A stretch of DNA of 64,000 nt from the NCBI GenBank assembly GCA_963792675.1, contig CAWBWT010000007.1, forward strand, positions 44,122-108,121. Reading direction: 5' to 3'. Positions 1 to 7,357 of the stretch are shown here, one piece after another. The notes under the pieces were generated by a model. It was not told where the DNA came from, ran no database searches, and worked only from the letters and a program-made list of their open reading frames with translations. The position numbers and the translations under genes are program-made. Positions within the stretch are counted from its first letter, which is position 1. Each line of letters starts with the position of its first letter. This stretch comes from JBBROS01 sp963792675. GTDB lineage: Bacteria > Pseudomonadota > Alphaproteobacteria > Acetobacterales > Acetobacteraceae.

Positions 1-549
1 ACCGTCAAGGTCGTCACCATCGGCCGCAAGGGCCGCGACTACCTCCGCCGCGAATTCGCCTCCCGCCTCGTCGGCGAATACAGCTTCGCCGGCAAGAAGC
101 GCGTCGAGTTCTCCGACGTCGGCGAAATCGGCGAGCGCATCGCCCAGATGCTAGCCGCCGGCGAGTTCGACGTCGCTACCATCATCTACAACCGCTTCGT
201 CTCGGTCATCAGCCAGATCCCCACCGAGCGGCAGATCATCCCGCTGCAGGTCGCGGCCGAGGACAAGCCCGCCGAGGAGCCCTCCGGCCCGCAAGCCATC
301 TACGAGTTCGAGCCCGACGAGGAAACCATCCTCGCCGCCCTGCTCCCCCGCAACATGGCGATCCAGCTCTTCCGCGCCCTGATCGAGTCCGCCGCCGGCG
401 AGCAGGGCGCCCGCATGTCCGCCATGGACAACGCCACCCGCAACGCCGGCGAGATGATCAATCGCCTCACGCTGAACTACAACCGCACCCGCCAGGCCAA
501 CATCACCCGCGAGCTGATCGAGATCATCTCGGGCGCCGAGGCGGTCTGA
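1..549 (+). CDS. atpG: F1 ATP synthase gamma subunit, C-terminal part (cut by window edge)
   Basis: The frame is open from base 1 and ends at TGA 547-549, so only the last 182 residues are present; the family is usually about 290-300 residues. The product is the central rotor stalk of F1, which turns inside the alpha3-beta3 head to couple proton flow to ATP synthesis at the membrane. The C-terminal helix carries the family signature SAMDNATRNAGEMINRLTL, followed by NYNRTRQANITREL. An acidic insertion, EDKPAEEPSGPQ, lies about 90-100 residues before the end. In the usual alphaproteobacterial order atpHAGDC, atpD should follow closely on this strand. It is not found anywhere downstream in the window, so the operon is split here. 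Confidence 0.96.
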   Translation, partial: TVKVVTIGRKGRDYLRREFASRLVGEYSFAGKKRVEFSDVGEIGERIAQMLAAGEFDVATIIYNRFVSVISQIPTERQIIPLQVAAEDKPAEEPSGPQAIYEFEPDEETILAALLPRNMAIQLFRALIESAAGEQGARMSAMDNATRNAGEMINRLTLNYNRTRQANITRELIEIISGAEAV

Positions 550-744
550 TCGGGGCGGAGGAGGCGGCCCTTTCTCGAACCCGTCGTCATGCTCGGGCGG
601 AGCAGCCAAAGGTTCCGCGTGTATTAACACGTGGAAGGGCTGCGGAGAGTTGTCCCGAGCATCCACCCGACACCGTCATCTCGATCTTCATCAGCGTAAG
701 CTGCGGCCTTCAGACTACTCGGACCCTGCGCGAGCCTCACGTCG

Positions 745-1693
745 TCAGCAGCGCCAAGTGATGCAAGAAGCCCAGGGCGCTGCCCTGGACCCGCTGGGGC
801 AGCAGCCCCAGACCTGCACTTTGCATAGCATGCTACGATCGGGGGCGCTTCGCCGGCAAATTCTTAGCTTGTTGGTGCATTTGCAGTTCATCTCGTAGTT
901 CTTGCCAGCAGATACCGCATCTTTGCTCGACAAATTGTGGCGGTTTGCAATGATGACTGCTTGTGCAAGACTCGATGCGATTTCATCGCTAGGGCTTCTC
1001 CGTATTGCATCAAACATCTGCCGAATGCGGTTAAAGAAGCCGTCATCCCGGGCCGATCCTTGGCTGGTTTGGGACCACCTTGTCGCAAATCGATGTAAGC
1101 GTTCCATCCACGGCGCAAATCCCGCCTTTTTGTTATTCTTGGCCGGTACAATACCCAGCAGACCAAACATTTCTGTGAGCAAAGTCGTTGCGAAAATCAC
1201 AAGACAAGATTGTCTCTCTTTGGCCAAAGTCATTCCATCGCTGAATGGTGGCCATGAATACAATGGCATAGATTAGCCCTGATGTTGCCGCGCAGGTCTT
1301 CACTATAAACCAGAACCACAGTTGAAACCCCTCACCAAAATACCAGAGGGTGCGGGCCGAGCCCGATAAGGCACTAAGTACGTAAGCAAGCAACTGAGGG
1401 ACAACGAGCAGTAGAAAGGGTAAGGTTGCCAGACTAAGCTCCAATCCAAGGTCCAGAGATTTGTTAACTACGTTTTCGGCACGCGTGCCCAGTTCGCCTT
1501 GGTAATGGCCGTTAACGATGGCTCCTACCGATTCCCCCACGAGAAGTGCAGCACATCCGATTGTAAAGTAAGTAGACACTATAAACCAAACCGTATGGAT
1601 CTCACTCGATTTGGTCTTTCTAATAAAATAGATTGCCGTAGCGATTAGAAGGAGTTCAAAAAGGACACCAAACGCGGCGTATGTGTATTGCAC
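745..1693 (-). pseudogene. Multi-pass membrane protein gene, frameshifted; 3' end runs into a repeat
   Basis: No family recognised. Starting at ATG 1693, the first frame encodes four hydrophobic segments (for example YAAFGVLFELLLIATAIYFI near the N-terminus and LATLPFLLLVVPQLLAYVL in the middle). It stays open to 1133, but its last 30 or so residues look non-coding. The neighbouring frame resumes convincingly near 1200-1230 with a fifth hydrophobic segment, CLVIFATTLLTEMFGLLGIV. A polar tail follows (PWMERLHRFATRW, DDGFFNRIRQMFDAIRR), so a single-base indel near 1.2 kb is the simplest reading. The second frame then passes through the palindromic repeat at 770-814, which may have replaced the native C-terminus. 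G+C is clearly lower than in the neighbours, which suggests transfer. An alternative is that only one of the two frames is a short real gene. Confidence 0.5.
770..814 (-). repeat. Double-hairpin palindromic repeat, copy 1
   Basis: Two adjacent hairpins: CCAGGGcgctgCCCTGG (771-787) and CTGGGGCagcaGCCCCAG (794-811). The reverse complement closely matches the element at 20829-20880: both have a CTGGGGC hairpin, then GGGTCCAGG(G)G, then a CAGCGCCC(C)TGG arm. It is a dispersed repeat family with at least two copies in this window. It lies at the 3' end of the frameshifted membrane-protein gene. No transposase is attached to it. Confidence 0.7.
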
Positions 1694-1810
1694 TGGCCCC
1701 CTCCAAGACAGAGTATTTGCTCATTGTAAAGACACTGCTTACATTTGGTTCCGGTTCTCAGGTGAATGTTAGCGACTTCGGCAAGCGTAGCCCGCAGCCC
1801 GAACCTTTCC

Positions 1811-1831
1811 GTAGGGCGGGTGAAACCCGCC
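1811..1831 (+). repeat. REP palindrome with GTAG head, copy 1
   Basis: GTAG is followed by the stem GGCGGGT, a 3-base loop (gaa) and ACCCGCC. It sits 22 bases beyond the stop of the RAYT gene (1854-2387). A second copy lies on the other side at 2414-2434 in the same orientation, differing only in one loop base. A conserved GTAG next to a GC-rich hairpin is the known recognition layout of REP-associated tyrosine transposases. Confidence 0.85.
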
Positions 1832-1853
1832 ACGCAAGCCCCCCGCCGCCCCA

Positions 1854-2387
1854 TCACCGCCGCTCCCCCACCTCGGCAAGACCGGCACCCTCCATGCTCC
1901 AACCGCCCGGATAAAACCCCCGTTCCACACACCGCCTAAACGAGGAATAGGGCCAATCCGCCGCCCGCGTAGCCAACCCGTGCTTCACCGGATTGAAATG
2001 CACGTAATCCATGTGCGCGGCATAATCGCGATCATCGCGGATGGTGTGCTCCCAGAACCGCCGCTGCCAGATGCCGCGCTCGCCTTTGCGCACCCGGACC
2101 GCCGACCGTCGTTCGCCAACCGGCATGGCGCAGGCGAACCGCGCCTTGATCGCTTGCCACCGCCGCGAATAATCGTCGTCGCCCGGCGGCAACGTCCAGA
2201 TGCAGTGCAGATGTTCCGGCAACACCACCCACGCATCGATGTGGAATGGCGCGCCGGCGCGAACGGAACGCACCGCCTCCCGCAACACGTCGACCTTCTC
2301 GACCAGCAACCGGCTGCTCCGGTCGAGCAGGTTGACCGTGAAGAAATACGTGCCGCCCGGCACCCGGTTACGCCGATAGTCCGGCAC
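1854..2387 (-). CDS. REP-associated tyrosine transposase (RAYT, Y1/HUH family)
   Basis: 177 residues, the normal size for a single-domain IS200-like Y1 nuclease. The HUH metal motif is H59-L-H61 in VLPEHLHCIW. The nucleophile is most likely Y128 in DYVHFNPVKHGL, the usual Y-x-x-x-NP context; RRFWEHTIRDD upstream of it is also typical. Family members cut single-stranded REP hairpins at a GTAG tetranucleotide and are normally single-copy, domesticated enzymes. The gene is flanked at 22 and 26 bases by matching REP palindromes (1811-1831, 2414-2434). Together these make a complete REPtron-like unit. The start ATG 2387 gives the typical N-terminus PDYRRNRVPGGTYFFTVNL. Confidence 0.93.
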   Translation of the reverse strand: MPDYRRNRVPGGTYFFTVNLLDRSSRLLVEKVDVLREAVRSVRAGAPFHIDAWVVLPEHLHCIWTLPPGDDDYSRRWQAIKARFACAMPVGERRSAVRVRKGERGIWQRRFWEHTIRDDRDYAAHMDYVHFNPVKHGLATRAADWPYSSFRRCVERGFYPGGWSMEGAGLAEVGERR

Positions 2388-2413
2388 GACGCCAAGCCCC
2401 CGTCCTCACCAAC

Positions 2414-2434
2414 GTAGGGCGGGTGTAACCCGCC
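2414..2434 (+). repeat. REP palindrome with GTAG head, copy 2
   Basis: Identical to copy 1 at 20 of 21 positions; the loop is gta instead of gaa. It lies just upstream of the RAYT start. Both copies point the same way on the plus strand, opposite to the RAYT gene. Confidence 0.85.
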
Positions 2435-2585
2435 ACCACACCGCCACCGCCACAACCACCCGGCACCCGCAACGCGGACCGAGCCCGGTAGAAAGAAAGG
2501 CCAAGACTCTGCGGCCGCAGACGCGGGAACCACAAGCCGGCCGGCGCAGTTTTACCGACCGCGTCCGGCCACTCTGCGCCGGCAA

Positions 2586-2972
2586 TCACACGAGCCTGAT
2601 ATCGCCCGGATAGGCGGAGAGCCGCGCATCGGCGGTGACAAACGACAAACCCTCCGCCAGCGCCTGCGCGACGAGCAGGCGGTCGAACGGATCCTTGTGC
2701 GATGGCGGCAGCAGGTCGACGGCAAGGGCGTGGTCACCGGTGATCGGCAACTCCACGTAGCCGTTCTCCACCAACCCGCGGCGCAGCAGCCGAGGGTCGA
2801 TCCGGAAGTCGGGCCGGCCCAGCGCGCGCTTGATCACCACCTCCCACAAGCTCGCTGGCGAGAACACCAGATCGTTGCCGATATCCTCGATCAACGCCCG
2901 CGCCGCCGGCGACAGACGCTCTGGCGTGTAAGCCGCCCACAGCAGCAACTGCGTGTCGAGCAGCAGCCTCAA
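2586..2972 (-). CDS. PIN-domain toxin ribonuclease (VapC-like)
   Basis: 128 residues forming one PIN domain, expected to be a Mg-dependent ribonuclease toxin. The acidic residues of the active site are visible: D6 in MRLLLDTQLLLW, E44 in SLWEVVIKR, D97 in HKDPFDRLLVAQA and the aspartate of TADARL near the end. This subgroup normally pairs with a Phd/YefM antitoxin, and one lies directly upstream. The toxin ATG overlaps the antitoxin stop by four bases (ATGA, 2969-2972), so translation is probably coupled. It sits in the accessory block after atpG, beside the RAYT unit. Confidence 0.9.
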   Translation of the reverse strand: MRLLLDTQLLLWAAYTPERLSPAARALIEDIGNDLVFSPASLWEVVIKRALGRPDFRIDPRLLRRGLVENGYVELPITGDHALAVDLLPPSHKDPFDRLLVAQALAEGLSFVTADARLSAYPGDIRLV

Positions 2973-3214
2973 ACGTCGCCTTCGAACAGACCGGCGATCG
3001 CTTCGCCGCCCATCCGGTCGAAGTCGTCCGGCAGCTCCGCTTGTCCGGCCAGGAACCCGAGACGGCGCTCGGCGCCCCGATCGGGCGCATCGATCGGCAC
3101 CACCTTGACGAGGGGCCGGCCAGCCTTGGCGATGATGAATGGCTCACCGGACGCCACGCGCTCGATCAGGCGCGACAGGTGTGTCTTGGCCTCATGTATA
3201 TTAACGGTCAGCAT
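2969..3214 (-). CDS. Phd/YefM-family antitoxin
   Basis: 81 residues from ATG 3214. The N-terminal DNA-binding Phd fold is seen as MLTVNIHEAKTHLSRLIERV, followed by GEPFIIAKAGRPLVKVVP. The acidic C-terminal tail (ELPDDFDRMGGEAIAGLFEGD) is expected to wrap the toxin. A start at 3235 would add seven residues (MDLVEAN), but the family normally begins exactly at MLTVNIHEAK, so 3214 is preferred. Antitoxins of this type repress their own promoter; the AT-rich stretch around 3190-3260 is the likely operator region. It forms an operon with the downstream PIN toxin. Confidence 0.9.
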   Translation of the reverse strand: MLTVNIHEAKTHLSRLIERVASGEPFIIAKAGRPLVKVVPIDAPDRGAERRLGFLAGQAELPDDFDRMGGEAIAGLFEGDV

Positions 3215-3363
3215 GTTTGCCTCGACTAAGTCCATTCAACTTAGTCCAACCAACATCCCTCCCGCAAGCGCAATCCTGTCCATATCTGGCTGTACTCTGG
3301 CTGCGTAAGCGTTCGGGCCGTTTCCGACCAAGGCCGCCGCGACCGCCGAGACCAACCAAACCC

Positions 3364-3401
3364 CTTGACCCCGACCCGCCGAAAATGTTCCTAACACCCC
3401 C
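3364..3401 (+). promoter_or_regulatory. Conserved promoter of paralog family member 1, probably leaderless
   Basis: CTTGAC at 3364-3369, then 13 bases, AAATGTTC (3383-3390), then 11 bases to ATG 3402. The paralogue at 28156 has the same three elements with exactly the same spacings. Read as a housekeeping promoter this is TTGACC, a 17-base spacer and TTCCTA, ending 8 bases before ATG. Transcription would then begin at or next to the start codon. No Shine-Dalgarno sequence is present. The -10 assignment is inference. Confidence 0.6.
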
Positions 3402-4001
3402 ATGTCCACCCACCCCACCCCCGAGACCGACGCCGCCTACTACCGCCGCGTCCTGCACGACCTCATCGACCGCGGCGTCGATCTCGCGCGACGCGTCCAT
3501 GAGCAGGCCATCGCCGCCGCACCCGCCGCAGCCAACCGCCCCGACAGCGACCCCACCGTCGCCTTCGACCGCATCGCCCGGACCATCCGCCGCACGATCG
3601 CACTCGCCCGCCACATCGCCGAGCACCCGGCCCAGGGGGCGGTCCAGTCGTCCAAACCCGCCGAGCGCACCACCGCCCGCGCCCGCGTCATCCGCGGCGT
3701 CGAGGACGCCATCCACCGCCGCCGCAACGACACCGACGCCCAGGCCCTCCACGCCGAATTCGCCGAGCGCCTCGACGACCCCGAGTTCGAGCACGACCTC
3801 GATGGCCGTTCGATCGACGACGTGATCGAGGAAATCTGCCGCGACCTCGGCGTCGCCGCTCAAGGCCGCGCCCATAGCTGGAAGCGCCGCTCCCCCAAGG
3901 ACGTCGCCGCCCTCCGCGCCCGCGCCGCCCAACCGCCCTCCGCCCACATTCCCGGCTTCCACCTTATCCAGGGCGGCAGGCCCAAAACCAAACCGTCCTG
4001 A
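3402..4001 (+). CDS. Conserved hypothetical protein, paralogue 1 of a two-member family
   Basis: 199 residues, no known domain recognised. It is paralogous to the gene at 27368-28156. Shared blocks in the same order are YYRRVLHDLIDRG (YYRAILHELIDMA in the other), FDRIARTIRRTIALARHIA, ARARVIRGVEDAI and an acidic block ending in EEICRDLGVA. Residues between blocks are Ala/Pro-rich and not conserved. The conserved parts look helical and soluble; there is no signal peptide or membrane segment. The repeated tetrapeptide-like IARTIRR/LARHIA amphipathic stretch could be a DNA- or protein-binding helix, but this is a guess. It has no ribosome binding site and is probably translated from a leaderless mRNA. 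It ends 3 bases before a tandem hairpin array. Confidence 0.8.
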   Translation: MSTHPTPETDAAYYRRVLHDLIDRGVDLARRVHEQAIAAAPAAANRPDSDPTVAFDRIARTIRRTIALARHIAEHPAQGAVQSSKPAERTTARARVIRGVEDAIHRRRNDTDAQALHAEFAERLDDPEFEHDLDGRSIDDVIEEICRDLGVAAQGRAHSWKRRSPKDVAALRARAAQPPSAHIPGFHLIQGGRPKTKPS

Positions 4002-4004
4002 GCT

Positions 4005-4064
4005 CCGAGGGCGCCGCCCTCGCCCCGGGGGCTCTGCCCTCGCTCCGAGGGCTCTGCCCTCGAC
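4005..4064. repeat. Three tandem 20-bp palindromic units
   Basis: Units 4005-4024, 4025-4044 and 4045-4064 each read CC-G-(A/G)GGGC-nnn-GCCCTC, and each can form a 5-7 bp hairpin with a 3-base loop. They begin three bases after the stop of the preceding gene. They may act as a transcription end or an mRNA stabiliser. There is no T-run, so a classical intrinsic terminator is not supported. Confidence 0.7.
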
Positions 4065-4189
4065 CCGGCCCGCAACAACCCGCCGGCCGCGCGCCAACCC
4101 CGCACCCCGCCCCAACGCCGCCGACCCCCCGAACGCTTGGCAGGCCCGGCCCGCCAGTGCATTGCTGTGCGCAATTGGGGGAGGCGCGC

Positions 4190-4768
4190 GTGCTGCGATT
4201 CGGTCTTGTGCTCCTGGCCTGCGCCGGGCTCGCCGCCTGCCAATCCACCGGCGACATCGCCTATGCCCCCACCGTGCCCATCGTCCGCGGCCCGCCCGCT
4301 TCGATCGCCGGTGTCACCACCCGTGATCTCCGCGATGAGAAGCCGAACCGCCTCGCCACCGTGCGCGGCCTCTACGGCAACCCGTCCCAGGTCTACGACA
4401 CCACCCGCCCCGTCGCCGACGAGGTGTCCGAGGTGTTCACCGCCGCCCTGCAGGCCCGTGGCATGCTGTCCCCCGCCGCGCCGCTCCGCATGCAGATCAC
4501 GCTGCGGACCTTCTACGGCAACACCTACTTCGCGCGCCGGGCCGTCGTGGACCTCGACCTGAGCGTCGTCGACCCGGCCGGCCGCATTGTCTACGGAGAC
4601 ACCTACAAGAACGACACCGCCGGCTTCGAGGTCTTCAGCGGCATCACCGACCTCGTCCCCTTCACCCAGCAGCTGCTCAACACCGCCGCCGACACCCTGC
4701 TGGACAAGCCGCAACTGCGCGCGCTCCTGGCTCGCCCCGGCCCGGCATCCCGCCCGCCCTCGAGCTAG
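4190..4768 (+). CDS. Predicted lipoprotein, YajG-like
   Basis: Start GTG 4190 is chosen because GGGGGAGG lies 7 bases upstream and a lipoprotein signal follows directly: LRFGLVLLACAGLAAC, with the lipobox LAAC and the modified Cys near residue 16. An upstream ATG at 4157 would add 11 residues without a useful function. The mature part, about 175 residues, has a pattern like the uncharacterised YajG lipoproteins: VTTRDLRDEKPNRLATVRG, then an amphipathic helix VADEVSEVFTAALQARG, then alternating beta strands such as MQITLRTFYGNTY and AVVDLDLSVVDPAGR. It is probably anchored in the outer membrane facing the periplasm. Its function is unknown. A membrane acyltransferase gene follows after about 100 bases. 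Confidence 0.75.
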   Translation: MLRFGLVLLACAGLAACQSTGDIAYAPTVPIVRGPPASIAGVTTRDLRDEKPNRLATVRGLYGNPSQVYDTTRPVADEVSEVFTAALQARGMLSPAAPLRMQITLRTFYGNTYFARRAVVDLDLSVVDPAGRIVYGDTYKNDTAGFEVFSGITDLVPFTQQLLNTAADTLLDKPQLRALLARPGPASRPPSS

Positions 4769-4869
4769 CGAAACGCACCATCCTGCCCGCCACCGCCCTA
4801 CGCGACCCGCCGCACCCGGCCCTCGGTGCCCCGGCCGCGACCGCCGGTCCCGGCGAGCGCGCCACCTGG

Positions 4870-6075
4870 ATGGACGGCCTGCGCGGCCTCGCCGCCGTCC
4901 AGGTCGTGCTTCTCCATTATGCCACCGCCTTCCTGCCCGGCCTCGTCATGCCGGACGCCGCGCCGCTGCATTACCGCTGGGAGGCCTGGGTCGGCGCTAC
5001 CCCGCTATTCCTGCCGCTCAACGGCTTCGTCGCCGTCTTCATCTTCTTCGTCATGAGCGGTACCGCCCTGACCCTCTCGCTCGAGCGCCACCCCGCCGCG
5101 CCCTCTCGCTGGACGCTGGGCCGGGTCGTCCGGCTCGGATGGCCCATGGCCGCCTCGATCGCACTCGCGGCGGCGCTGAACGCTTGGCTCCCGCACATCC
5201 ACACCGCCGCCGCCGACCTGACCGGCTCGGCCGTCTGGCTCGGCGCCATCGAGCCGCCCCCGCCGACTGCGGCCGCCATCCTCCACCAGGTCGCGCTGGA
5301 GGGAATGTTCGCCGGCTACCGCGAAACCAGCCTGCTGCCCGGCTGGGCCGTCGCCAGCCTCGGCCTGCAACCCCTCTACCACTCCTACAACGCGCTGCTC
5401 TGGACCCTGCACGTGGAGCTCGTCGGCTCGCTGCTGGTCCTCGTTCTGGTCCGGCTGCGGCCAAGACTGCCCCCGGCGCTGCATGCCGCCGGGCTCGCGC
5501 TCCTGGCGGTCGCCTTGTCCACCTCGCCCTTGCTGATGTTCCTGCTGGGCTATCTCGCCGCGCGCTCGCCGGCCAGCCGTCAGCCGCGGCCGCTGCTCGG
5601 CCTGTTGCTGGTGGCGGGCGGGGTGGCGCTATGCTCGAACCGGGCCGCCCCCTTCGCCGCCACGCTGCTGGCGTTGCTGCCGCGGGCGCCGCTCGGCCCC
5701 GCGACCACCGCGCTCTCGCTGCAATTCATGCTGGCCGCCGCGCTGCTGTTCGCCGGCCTCGCCATGCTCCCGCGCGTCCGGCAATGGCTGAGCCGCCCCG
5801 CCTTGCGCTGGCTCGGCCGCATCTCCTTCAGCCTCTACCTCGTCCACTTCCCAGTGCTGTTCACCATCAGCAGCGGCCTGTTCGTGGTCCTCCTGCCGCG
5901 GCTCGGCTACGGCCAAGCCGTCGCAGGCAGCTTATTCGGCGGCGGACTGGTCACTGTGGCCTTGGCCATCGCGTTCGAACGCGGGATCGACCGCCCGGCC
6001 ATTCGGTTCGGCCGCCTGTTGGGTCGGCGGGCTGCCCCCGACGTCCGCGCACGAACGTCGGGGGCAGGATGCTAG
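4870..6075 (+). CDS. Acyltransferase family 3 membrane protein (OafA-like)
   Basis: About 400 residues with roughly ten hydrophobic segments, typical of acyltransferase-3 enzymes that acetylate sugars of envelope polysaccharides in the inner membrane. The N-terminal signature is MDGLRGLAAVQVVLLHYATA, containing the catalytic His of the family in VVLLHY. NGFVAVFIFFVMSGTALTLS and the C-terminal WLGRISFSLYLVHFPV are also characteristic. The family usually has about 5-15 residues before (L/M)DGLRG. The in-frame sequence upstream (GERATW) is compatible, but no ATG, GTG or TTG precedes 4870, so the true start is uncertain. The stop overlaps that of the convergent flavoprotein by four bases. Confidence 0.9.
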   Translation: MDGLRGLAAVQVVLLHYATAFLPGLVMPDAAPLHYRWEAWVGATPLFLPLNGFVAVFIFFVMSGTALTLSLERHPAAPSRWTLGRVVRLGWPMAASIALAAALNAWLPHIHTAAADLTGSAVWLGAIEPPPPTAAAILHQVALEGMFAGYRETSLLPGWAVASLGLQPLYHSYNALLWTLHVELVGSLLVLVLVRLRPRLPPALHAAGLALLAVALSTSPLLMFLLGYLAARSPASRQPRPLLGLLLVAGGVALCSNRAAPFAATLLALLPRAPLGPATTALSLQFMLAAALLFAGLAMLPRVRQWLSRPALRWLGRISFSLYLVHFPVLFTISSGLFVVLLPRLGYGQAVAGSLFGGGLVTVALAIAFERGIDRPAIRFGRLLGRRAAPDVRARTSGAGC

Positions 6076-7256
6076 GCCAATCGACGCGTGAGTCGCTGGG
6101 CGGCAAACCCGGCGCCGCACGCGAAGCGGAGCAGGGGTCCGAACGAGAACGCCGCGGTCGGGCCGGTGAAGAACAGGCCCGGCACGGTCGACTCGAACGT
6201 GCGCGACAACACCGGCGCGCCGTCCTCCAAGCGCAGGTCGGCCCGGATCGCCGGGTCGAGGAAGCCGAGCTTGTTCATGTCGACCTTGTAGCCCGTCGCG
6301 GACAGCACGTGATCGACGTCCAGCGACGTCGTTTCCCGCCTCCCATCGCTCACCGCCCGATCGAAGTGCAGCGTCGCCCCGCCGGCGCTTCCGTTCGCGC
6401 TGGTGATGTTGACCGACTTCTGCACCTTCACGTGGTTCTCGATCTGCGAGCGGACGAACCAACCCGGCGCCGGACCCAGGAAGCGGCGGGTGATGTCCAT
6501 CCGTGTGGCCTCGGGCAAAGCGTGGAACACCAGGGGTGCGGTGGTCCACAGCACCGACTTCCAGCCCGACCCGATCGTGGTGAACGGGTAACGGACCCGG
6601 TCCCACATGCTGCGTCGCGCCGGCGGCGCATGGAACGCCAAGGCCGAGCGGCGCGTCACGAGATACGTGTCCGCCCCGGCCAGCGACAGCAGTGCCGCGC
6701 AGTCCGCCGCCGAAGCGCCGCCCCCGACCACGCCCACCCGACGCCCGGCAAAGATCGACAGGTCATGATGCGCCGACGAATGCGACAGCACAGCCGACGG
6801 CAGCGTCTGCAGCACCGGAGGGATATAGGCGTAATCGCGGATGCCGATGGCCGAGACCACGGACCGGGTGGCGATCGTTTTGCCGTCGGTCAGGTCGAGC
6901 TCGAACCCACCCTTGGTCCTGCGCAAGGCAACCACCGACCGATCCTCGAGCATCGGCACATAACGACGGCCGAATTCCTGCCCATAATCGGAAAAGGTCT
7001 GCAGCGCCGTCGGCACCCCGATGTCGGCATACGGAATGTCATGCTCGGCACAGTAGCGCGACAATGGGTAAGCACCCGCCGGATCATAGAGGCTCGACGC
7101 AAAACCCTCTGACTTCAGGTGCATTCCCTTGGGCATGTTGGAGCGCCATGTCTCCATCGGCGCACCGAAGACGCGGATGCGCTTGCCAAGCGTTGCAAGA
7201 TGTGCACCCAACGATAGTCCATACGGCCCCGCGCCGATTACGCTCACATCTTCCAT
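6072..7256 (-). CDS. FAD/NAD(P)-binding oxidoreductase (flavin monooxygenase-like)
   Basis: 394 residues from ATG 7256, which has CAGGAG about 10 bases upstream and leads straight into the first Rossmann motif, VSVIGAGPYGLSLGAHL. A second nucleotide-binding motif, RVGVVGGGASAADCAALL, binds NAD(P)H. The motif VDHVLSATGYKVD matches the ATG-x-Y segment of flavin-containing monooxygenases and lysine/ornithine hydroxylases. The C-terminal PGLFFTGPTAAFSFGPLLRF is the usual FAD-binding end. The substrate is unknown. It is transcribed divergently from an ATP-grasp gene across a short region with three TGATTTC sites, so the two may act together, for example in making a small modified peptide or amino-acid product. 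That pairing is inference. Confidence 0.88.
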   Translation of the reverse strand: MEDVSVIGAGPYGLSLGAHLATLGKRIRVFGAPMETWRSNMPKGMHLKSEGFASSLYDPAGAYPLSRYCAEHDIPYADIGVPTALQTFSDYGQEFGRRYVPMLEDRSVVALRRTKGGFELDLTDGKTIATRSVVSAIGIRDYAYIPPVLQTLPSAVLSHSSAHHDLSIFAGRRVGVVGGGASAADCAALLSLAGADTYLVTRRSALAFHAPPARRSMWDRVRYPFTTIGSGWKSVLWTTAPLVFHALPEATRMDITRRFLGPAPGWFVRSQIENHVKVQKSVNITSANGSAGGATLHFDRAVSDGRRETTSLDVDHVLSATGYKVDMNKLGFLDPAIRADLRLEDGAPVLSRTFESTVPGLFFTGPTAAFSFGPLLRFACGAGFAAQRLTRRLA

Positions 7257-7271
7257 GCTGCACTCACTCCT

Positions 7272-7305
7272 GAAATCACAGCCTATTGATTTCGACATTG
7301 ATTTC
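7272..7305. promoter_or_regulatory. Triple TGATTTC site between divergent genes
   Basis: TGATTTC occurs at 7287-7293 and again at 7299-7305 (12-base period, within the longer direct repeat ATTGATTTC). It also occurs inverted (GAAATCA) at 7272-7278. The site lies in the gap between the flavoprotein start (7256) and the ATP-grasp gene, in an unusually AT-rich patch. It is a candidate operator for a shared regulator; no regulator is identified. Confidence 0.5.
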
Positions 7306-7357
7306 AAGTCCTGTTTGTAGATCCTCATTAAAGCAGTTTGGGACGGCGAATTTGAAT

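Noticed and set aside
4587..7112. An 841-codon open frame on the plus strand
   Set aside because: It overlaps the acyltransferase and runs antisense to the flavoprotein, is Arg/Pro-rich without domains, and arises from the high GC content.
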